From Podaxis mareebaensis (taxonomy: Eukaryota > Basidiomycota > Agaricomycetes > Agaricales > Agaricaceae), in assembly GCA_018524725.1 (NCBI GenBank), contig JAEUWP010000263.1, forward strand, positions 1-64,000: a stretch of DNA of 64,000 bases, written 5' to 3'. Position 1 is the stretch's first letter. Every line of letters begins with the position of its first letter. A program made the translations under genes and the position numbers. Shown in pieces: positions 56,549 to 64,000 of this stretch. Under the pieces are notes generated by a model. The model did not search any database. It saw only the letters and a list, made by a program, of their open reading frames with translations, and was not told the origin of the DNA.

Positions 56549-58581
56549 GGGATGGGTGAGTTATCCAAAAGAGATTTCGTATCTTCCCTACACCGCCGAT
56601 AATGCGCCTTTGGTCTTGCAGCAATTGAGCAACATAACAACTCAAATGCGTGACGACCCGAAGAGGCGCCAAGAGCGTGTCACGCTCAGGATCAATGGAA
56701 TGGCAGACAATGTGTTGGGAGCAAGTTACAGGTAAGTCCGAGAGCCTGCTTGGGCACACCTGGTATAAGGCTTTGACTCGTGAGAGGAAGATGACCTAGG
56801 GTAAATTAGTTGGGATGGAGGTTCTTTTTTTGGTCAATTCTATTCTGGTCAATGCCAGCGCGGCCAGGATGGAGGCTTAAATGACTAAGTGCAGACACCA
56901 CAAATTCTTGCTGAAGGCTTTGCAGTTAGCCTACCTCTCGTGTAATGCTGTAGGCTTCGTATGGACGTCTTATAATGCGAAAAACACTACTTTTGAGTGT
57001 TTTTCGTCTCAATTCGCAGAGGGACTTGGTCCGCAGACACTCGATTTTTGGCATAAAAATGAGGGCATTCTTTGTGTAAGCTCGCTCCCACCGCAGCGTG
57101 AAGCTCTCCACTGTCGTATTTCTGGCTACTACCCAAGCTTTTGGATGTTCGTGCACTTGTAGAAATGGGTTGTTTTGTCTTCCATTATTCTCACTACGAC
57201 GTCAAATGCTTCACTTGGCCTAGCCGCAACATATTCCAATGCCAAAATTACGGGCGCCATAAACATAATGGAGAGGCATGGCCGAGGACGGCACCTTCGA
57301 GGAGTAGCGAGTTGAGCACGCACAAACGTTACGAGGAGCCAGGTCAACGCCTATCTCTGGAGAATTGCGTAGAGATCCAGCCCTTCCTCTTTTTGTTATG
57401 TTTAAGTCGAAGACAGATGCACCGAATTGGGAAGAGCAGAGAACGTGGACCTCTTTCCACGCCATGTGTACTACAAAGCCCCGACTCGGTCACAGATACG
57501 TGGCAAGTGCAGCGCCCGGACATCCTTAATCGGGGCACTGCAGTTGCTATCTGTATCAAGTGCTTATTGAGCCTTCACGTTCATTTTGCCACGCTAAAGG
57601 AGGTTGACCCTTTGAAAGTCCCAACGCACCATGTTACTCCCGGGAAGGCAGGATGCAAGAGCTATGGAAATAGCCATGTGGGAGAACATAGCGGCCAGAG
57701 GAGACGTCTAGTCGATTGTCCGCATCGAGACTCCTTCCACCCAGCCCGGTGGGCAGTGGCGCAAAGCTGCTGGAGGCCTCACCGAAAGCTCCCAAAGGGT
57801 TGTATGAGCGACTAATGGACACAAAGAGTTATGCTACAATGCTTCATTCTGAGGTATGGAAGACTGAATACACTTGCTGATACCCCTCTCTACGTCCATA
57901 ACAAAACTCCCATTACTCAGGAGAACATCGGGCATTTTGATGAGTACAATTTCTACTGCCGGGTAGTTAGTAGGCGTAATCCCGCCGCTCTTCTGAAGCA
58001 CGTCAGGGCCGTCCGCAAAGCAGTTTGAAGGCGCCTTGACCCATCAGCACCGTCACAAACCCGTTGAATGAAGAACTGATTAATGGATGCTCGTGCCTTC
58101 GCGCTTCGATCCAAGTCTATCCGCCGTAAAACGCCCATGGTGGTCGGTGAAAAGTGAATAACATGGTGAAATGCACTTGAATACACTGGACCACGCTCAA
58201 AGGGCAATGTCGCTTTTCCTCTCTCCTTTCAAGTGCATTGAACATTGATGTACCATATGTGATTGGGACAACTATTCTCAACCCTGGCTCAGCCCTGCTT
58301 GACCCTTATGGCTTGTAAACAAACAAACAATGGTTCACATTCGCCTCCTGGCTCGACTGGACACAGTGGCTAAATCTATCTTAATTTGTCGAGTGTAGAC
58401 AGACAATGCACTGGATGTAAAAGCGGGGAATAAATACTGAAGTGGTGGCAGCGAACGTCGGCTGCATCTCTCGCTTCCATAGCGTACTTTCGTCTGCTTC
58501 ATTCAGAAATTGTGATTAAAAATTTCCTCTAATTCAGACGCTTATATCACTCACACGGACCTATTCACCACTTCAGTCAGC
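56549..58581. other. 2-kb region without a convincing gene
   Basis: A 224-codon frame (57141-57815) has no ATG at its listed start and no family features. The minus strand at about 57700-57820 encodes a short peptide (GAFGEASSSFAPLPTGLGGR) resembling a recurring basidiomycete protein segment but without continuation, so at most a remnant. The right part is the promoter of the zinc-finger gene. Confidence 0.35.
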
Positions 58582-60515
58582 ATGTCGTCGTATCCTCCCG
58601 GACAATTTGTTGATCCTTCGTACGCCTGCCTCGCTTCATGTCCGCCGATATTAATTTCTGACTTCCACCTTCGTTAGTACGTTCCAAGCTAGCGCGGCGA
58701 GCAATTGTTGCTACTGGTCTGGCGACGACGTGGGCTACTATGATCCAGTACTGGCTCACTACCAACCCCCTCCCCCTGTCCCTAATCAGGCGGCTTCCTT
58801 TGGGAGTCTCGAAGGATACGCACCTGAGGCCTCTGCGGATACTGCAGCCCCCACCACATTCAGCGCCAGCAACAATATTTCCTCTTCCTCCACTACTGCG
58901 AAGCAGCCATACTACCCACCTTTTATGCGGCAGATGTACGTCTTCTGTCACTACAAGCAATTCTCCATTAATCTGCTGACCCTTCAGCTTGATGTGGGAC
59001 CGTCAGCGCGGACGATATGTTTTGATTAAGGCCGATTTCCCCGACTTTCAACCTATGCCCTATAACCAATATACTACCCAGGAGAGCGCTGCGACTAAAC
59101 AACCACCCTATCTGCAATACCAGCTGCCGGCTCCATTTCCCACTCCAGACACTTCTATTTTCTGTCCCAATAGTTCTCAGGTTCCACATACTGGGGTTTT
59201 TCATCACCCAGTGGATTCTAGTCAAGCACACCTGGGTCAAAGCCCCCTGCAAACGGGGTATGTTAGCCCTCATGCGAACGGAGCGGCTTGCACTCCTACA
59301 AATGAAGCCACTCCAGGCCCACCCCCCATACCCTCCTCACACATGTCCGGGCTCGAACCCATTCTGGAGCCTACTTTGCCCCATTTCTCTTCTCATATAT
59401 CTTCCCCTGGAAGCGCTCCAAACATGGATTCCTGTGTGAAAGTTGGCGCAACCTCGGAAACTCCAAAACTGCGTCTCGGTGCTCGCCCACGTTTTCCACG
59501 CGCCACTAGACACAATTCGACATACTACGAAGTCCGCAAAGGAAAGCCCTACACACGTCCCACGACCATCACTTTTGTCTCCGCTCCACCCGCTTCCCGT
59601 TCGAATTCCAGCCGCGTAGGAGATGCCTCCAGTGTACAAGGAAGATCACCAACCTCAGGGTCTACCTCTTCCGGTGGCAGTCCCAGCTCTAGTTCTCATA
59701 ACCAAGGAGAAGTCCAAAAACTTGTAATCGATGAAGACCAATACGCTCCCTGGTTCCTCGCAATCGCATCCGACATGATCGTCGCACCCCCCTCTCCAGA
59801 GATTACCGTCACTTCTATCTCGACGCCGAAGGATCCCAGGTTTAAAGATGAGGCCAGGGACAAAGTTAAAGCCCATATCTGTAATGGATTCGGTCCAACA
59901 GTCGAAGAGAAGCTGATCGTCACTGGTCCACCGGGCGCGCAAAACGCCCCATTTATGGGAAAGATTGAACCTCGCATTGGCTCTCCGGACAACTGGTGGA
60001 GGTGTAGATGGGATGGGTGTCGGATGATGGCGCGTGCGACACAGCAACATATTAAAGCGCATATGCGTATCATACATGGGATCGGTACTCCTGCTTCCGC
60101 CTCTTCTCTACCGGCCGGGGTTCGTAAGTCTCAGACGGACGATGGGCACGTGAGAATTCGTTGCCTTTGGCACCCGCCACTCCGCGTTAAGACTCCCGAA
60201 CACCCCGATCCCGTCTTTGTCACGTCCCACTCACATTCGTATGTGTGTGATATCGAGATTGAGTTGTCGAGCGTGGTTAACCATATAGGAACGCACTTGC
60301 GGTTCGAGAGACAGCCAAACGCGATGGCTGTGATGTGTTGCCACAAGGTAGTTATGAGTCGAGGGAGCCACGGGTGTCCGAATACGAAAGAGGAGACGAG
60401 GAAGAAGGAGGAGGCCAATGAGGAGTGGGTGAAGGCTTTCGTCTCCGCTAAATGTAGAGGTTTAATGGCCAATTCGAAGTATTTCTTCAGTTCGGACTCG
60501 CTGGAGAAAATGTAG
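58582..60515 (+). CDS. Zinc-finger-like protein, possible transcription factor
   Basis: Exons: MSSYPPGQFVDPS, then TFQASAASNCCYWSGDDVGY to FMRQ, then a long exon from 58989. The N-terminal half is Pro/Ser/Gln-rich and disordered, as in activation regions. The C-terminal half holds WWRCRWDGCRMMARATQQHI with KAHMRIIHG, a C-x4-C ... H-x5-H arrangement like C2H2 fingers, and a second Cys/His region (IRCLWHPPLRV, VVNHIGTHLRFERQPNAMAV, MCCHKVVMSRGSHGCPNTKE). The paired CxWxGC and HIxTH elements suggest DNA binding. A related shorter protein follows at 60.9 kb on the same strand, indicating tandem duplication. Target genes are unknown. Confidence 0.7.
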
Positions 60516-60909
60516 GTAGCCCTCAGTTCTGCATATTTAGGAACATTTGTAAAGATAGAGTCGTTCATACATACCCCCGGTTGGCACATTAATAGAACTA
60601 GTAGTAGTATCCAATAATCATGCTGAAGCTAGTCGTGGGGGTGAATCGGTGGAATAATCTAAGAGCTGTCAGCACCCAGTGGGGGAACGATGAGTTAGGC
60701 ATATGTGCATGGACTTGGCTGAAATAAACCACCGCAGGGTCGGGACCGCGACATATTGTGGCCTAATTCACGGGCCACTCGAGGTGTCGAGACACGGACA
60801 CAGCTAGGCTTGTGCGCGTTCATTCCATAGTATATAAACAGCCCGACGTCTGGGGCCTGCTAAACTCACCCAAGGTTATTTCTTTCAGCCAATTCCTAGT
60901 CCTGTGTAT

Positions 60910-61569
60910 GCGAAAAACTGAATTCGTCTTCCCTTCGGTGTTCTTTCTTCCACAAGACATTGTGAAAGTCGCAGCACCAGTATCTTTGGTGGTGGGTTCC
61001 AGCAAGTCTGAGGGACCGACGCCGGAACAAACGCCGTCCACAGCGTACGTGACTACAACGACCGCGATCGTCAAGAATTTACTAGCTATATTTTCAGGAA
61101 GGGACATCATTCTCAGACAGATCGCTTCTCTGTCGAAATAACAGGAAGAGGTCGAAGGGGCGTCACGTTTGTGAAGCCAGAAGACGACGATTATGTTTTG
61201 TGTCAGTGGGATGGGTGCAACGCACGGGTCAGAGCTATTGTCAAAGATCTCGAGAGGCACGTCAAGACGATACACGCGTCGAGCGAGGCAGCCACAGAGC
61301 GAGTAAGATGTCGTTGGAGGGACGGCACGGAGGCAGAATGCGGACAAGAGGTATTGAAGAGCAGTTTGGGAAAGCACGTCGGGAAGCATTGTCACAAACG
61401 GGGCATGCCATCGCCCTTCGTTGCACGGTCGACGTGCTGCAATAAGATGTATGTCGAGCGGGGATCCGCTTATCCACACAGGAAGGGATGCCCAAATTAC
61501 AACCGGGAGGAGGTGGCCAGGCTGCGAGCAATACACAGAAAACAGAGGCAGAATAGGGGTCGCTCTTAG
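60910..61569 (+). CDS. Zinc-finger-like protein, short paralog
   Basis: The C-terminal part is secure: DDDYVLCQWDGCNARVRAIV, KDLERHVKTIHASSEAATER, VRCRWRDGTEAECGQEVLKS, SLGKHVGKHCHKRGMPSPFV, CCNKMYVERGSAYPHRKGCP then a basic tail (RKQRQNRGRS). It parallels the C-terminal half of the preceding protein (CxWDGC, HxKxIH, RCxW, CCxK, GCPN). The 5-prime exon (MRKTEFVFPSVFFLP) and the splice near 61090 are uncertain because the best junction has a short intron. The shared order of motifs shows that both genes come from one ancestor; this copy lacks the long disordered region. Confidence 0.6.
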
Positions 61570-61727
61570 CCTTTAGAGTCACGTGGTAGCTAGGGAAATA
61601 TCATGTTTGTTATGTTTTGTGACGAAACTCATTCACATTCTCTCTGCTCTCTACCACCTCCACCAACTTTGTATGCTCCTTGTTCTCTGAAAATTTCTCA
61701 GAAATAATCTCCGCCTAGACACTCAAA

Positions 61728-62568
61728 ATGGCTACCTTCTTCCGTCGTTTCGCTTCCACCGCGGCTGCGGGCAAAAAAATGTACCTATTTCTCGCTGCGT
61801 CTACTATACCAGCCTATGCCATTGTCCACGAAAACTCACGTAAAGAAAACAACAACAGGCCCAATGTCTATGTACGCTTCTGTCCTTCCTTACTCTACAC
61901 GTGACTGAACGTCTTTCTTAGTTCGATGTTGCTGTCAACAAAAAGCCCAGTGGTCGCATCGTTTTCAAGCTCTTCGATGATGAGGTCCCAGCTACTTCGA
62001 AAAACTTCCGCGAACTTGCAACAGGACAACACGGTTTCGGTTATGCTGGTAGCCCATTTCATCGCATAATTCCCGGTGTTCGTAACCGTCAGCCATCTGT
62101 TGCAGCACCGCTGACATCGAGTCCGTAGTTCATGATACAGGGAGGCGACATCACGCACGGAAACGGGACGGGTGGAACGTCAATCTGGGGAGGCAAATTC
62201 CGCGGTGGGCGATACGTTAAATTTACGTCCTGCTCCTATAACTGACGCGTCTTACAGATGAAAACTTTAATATCAAGCACGACAAGCCCGGCATTCTCTC
62301 CATGGCCAACGCGGGCAAGGACACCAACGGCTCTCAATTCTTTATCACCACCGTCAAAACCCCATGGGTGCGTATCATTCAATCCCCTCCCCCCAGTTTC
62401 CAGTTCAAACTGACGCGTCCTTAGTTGGACGGTCACCATGTAGTTTTCGGTGAAGTGGTCGAGGGCATGGATGTTGTCAAGGCTATCGAAGCTCAAGGTT
62501 CTCCAAGTGGTAAGCCCGGGGCGACCGTTACTGTCACTGCGTCGGGCGTGGTTGAGCCCAGCGCATAA
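61728..62568 (+). CDS. Mitochondrial-type cyclophilin (peptidyl-prolyl isomerase)
   Basis: Isomerises Xaa-Pro bonds to aid folding; the basic N-terminus [20 protein letters not shown] suggests mitochondrial import or membrane anchoring. Five exons, all junctions in frame. Domain motifs: [60 protein letters not shown] (catalytic Arg in FHRIIPGFM), [59 protein letters not shown]. The active-site Arg, Phe, Gln and Trp residues are present, so it should bind cyclosporin. It has GT-AG introns of normal fungal length, with one GTTCGT donor after HRIIPG. The window offers no operon partner. Confidence 0.94.
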
Positions 62569-62931
62569 ACGGGTTTCACGTCCTCGTTGATTGTTATTGC
62601 CTTAGTTATGTTTTGCTTAATCCATAGACTTAATCCCATGTTTTCAATAGCTGCCTTTACGATCCGTCCTGTGCCGGTGGCCCACGATCGCCAAATAAGG
62701 TTACCTCACCACATGCCTTCAGTTTTAACGATTAGTGCCCGATGGCCAATGTTGGACTCGTAATCTCAATGTGGGGAACAGATTGCGGGAATATCCCAAG
62801 AGTGTTTTGTACAGGAGTAACGAGACCATCCCCGGGCTAGAACAGAAATAAAGAATACGAGATTTGAATTACCCTGTACAGGCGATGCTATCATAACGTG
62901 GCGTTACAAGACATTCAGATATACCTATACT
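62569..62931. other. Intergenic region between converging genes
   Basis: No gene; 3-prime flanks of the cyclophilin and FunK1 genes. Confidence 0.4.
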
Positions 62932-64000
62932 TCAGCGAATAACATGTAACTGTGGCGCACCCCCTACCTCCTTTAATCTTGCTTGTTGCCTCGTTCTCGG
63001 TCGCTTGTTCGGGTTAGGCAGCTCCTGTTTGTTAGCTTCCTCGGGTGGCAAAAAATCATCGTCATCCTGGATCTCCGACTGTGCCCGTTTACCAAGTCAT
63101 AGACTATTGGCTGGTTGAACGCGACGGAACCCATCACCAAGAGGGATAGCGCCACCCCGAGCGCAGATACCAGCAGTGAGGCGCGCAAGTTCCTCCCATA
63201 CTTCGCGATAGATTTGTCCGTACGAATTAGGATCTCGGGAACGGGAATTGTCCTGCCTCGTATACGAACTGAATAGTTTCACGCGAATCCGGTCAAGGTG
63301 ATCAACACAGGAATCGAGATGGGGATGGATTACTCCGTGAAGGATTGACTTGAATGAAAGTCCAGTAAAGAGGGAAACACGTTGAATCGTGGGGGTGTAA
63401 TCAGCAGTAAAAACATTGACCGTCAACTTGCTTGCATCAGGGTCTTTGATCCGACATAAGAGGATCCACAATGCAATCCACCAAAGTGATTCCAAGTCGT
63501 GTTGGAACCGAACCTGAACCGCGACTAGACCAAGGTCTGATATTGAACGAGCAACGTGCGATTGTGCGGATTGCGATGGAGACGGGTCAAATCGCCCGGG
63601 ATCAGAATCATCTGAGGATTGCGATTCTTCTTGAGGGCTGAAGGCAAGTGGCCTGGAGCTATGGATCTCGATTGCCATGAAGAACGGTGTTCCCTTATGA
63701 GCGGTGTAAGCGGGGATGTGTAGCATGAAGCTTAGTGAAGATATACCGTCTTGGGGTCACCGCTAACAGCAGTTGTGCTAAACTTCTTTGCATACTCCAG
63801 ATCACTAAGCTTCCCCCGAATATTCTCCCCTTCTCCAACCAAGATGATATTTCCTGGGCTGATGTCTCGGTGCACCCAGCGAGCGAGGTATAAAAGGACG
63901 AGTGCTGGAGACAAGTCAAGACGAACTCAAGGTGAGGGATGAACCAACATACCAATGAATACGTCCCCGACGGCAGTGAAAGAAGTCTTGAGATTCGCCG
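62932..64000 (-). CDS. FunK1-type protein kinase, partial (5-prime end beyond the window)
   Basis: Minus-strand exons read YLARWVHRDISPGNIILVGE (catalytic HRD Asp and Asn), GKLSDLEYAKKFSTT (DLE replaces DFG, as is usual in FunK1 kinases), an intron, GTPFFMAIEIHSSRPL, then VQVRFQHDLESLWWIALWIL and downstream helices. FunK1 is a fungal-specific, multi-copy eukaryotic-like kinase family of unknown substrates. The frame meets TGA at 63099-63097 (after RRVQPANSL) but continues open for 55 codons as KRAQSEIQDDDDFLPPEEAN and RPRTRQQARLKEV to a stop at 62934-62932. An intron from about 63200 to 63085 (GT...CAG) would remove the stop in phase, so the end is unsettled. The start lies outside the window. 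Confidence 0.8.

Noticed and set aside
57141..57815. 224-codon plus-strand frame
   Set aside because: No ATG at its start, no family signature and unusual composition; probably chance.
1..64000. CRISPR array, operons, bacterial promoters
   Set aside because: Eukaryotic nuclear DNA with introns; no regularly spaced repeats of that kind seen.

Overview
The window is nuclear DNA from a filamentous basidiomycete, most likely a mushroom-forming agaricomycete. The support is class I hydrophobins, genes broken by many introns of about 45-65 bases, a FunK1-type kinase, lineage-typical BTB and multi-pass membrane families, and a Plavaka-type (CACTA-like) DNA transposon. No computation was run. Family names rest on reading the translated exons.

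Layout. 0-1.8 kb: AT-rich DNA with a decayed Ty1/copia gag remnant. 1.8-7.1 kb: three class I hydrophobin genes in direct orientation; the first two sit in a tandem unit of about 1.96 kb that also duplicated the promoter. 7.6-12.3 kb: a DUF262-domain gene (minus) and the spindle-checkpoint gene mad1 (plus), divergent over about 125 bases. 12.3-41.7 kb: a rearranged block. Its outer arms are inverted copies of a multi-pass membrane protein gene (copies A and D; copies B and C lie inside). Within it is an array of degraded 'mad1 3-prime end plus BTB gene' units. One unit is split by a 15.6-kb Plavaka transposon (14842-30461) and another by a 790-bp Tc1/mariner-like element (33696-34485). 41.8-56.5 kb: ordinary genes: farnesyl diphosphate synthase, a tRNA-Glu, a small secreted cysteine-containing protein, an aldo-keto reductase, a second tRNA-Glu, a full ABCB transporter, dihydroxyacetone kinase and a multi-pass membrane protein. 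58.6-64 kb: two related zinc-finger-like proteins, a mitochondrial-type cyclophilin, and the 3-prime part of a FunK1 kinase running off the right edge.

The most unusual object is the Plavaka element. It has 23-bp perfect terminal inverted repeats and a 2-bp AT target duplication, and its transposase of about 1031 residues reads open through four exons. On the minus strand it carries a VAC14 fragment (PI(3,5)P2 pathway) and a fragment of cofactor-independent phosphoglycerate mutase, both with introns, so they were captured as genomic DNA. Downstream on the same strand is a predicted double-stranded beta-helix (dioxygenase-like) protein with one nonsense codon. The element also holds a DUF6532-like gene, a small disordered protein and an F-box/LRR-like gene with an internal direct duplication. 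Removing the element rejoins a continuous mad1 C-terminal fragment, so it landed in an already duplicated mad1 piece.

The housekeeping genes do not form a pathway cluster. FPP synthase feeds sterol and isoprenoid synthesis; the dihydroxyacetone kinase, aldo-keto reductase and ABC transporter look like independent metabolic or detoxification genes.
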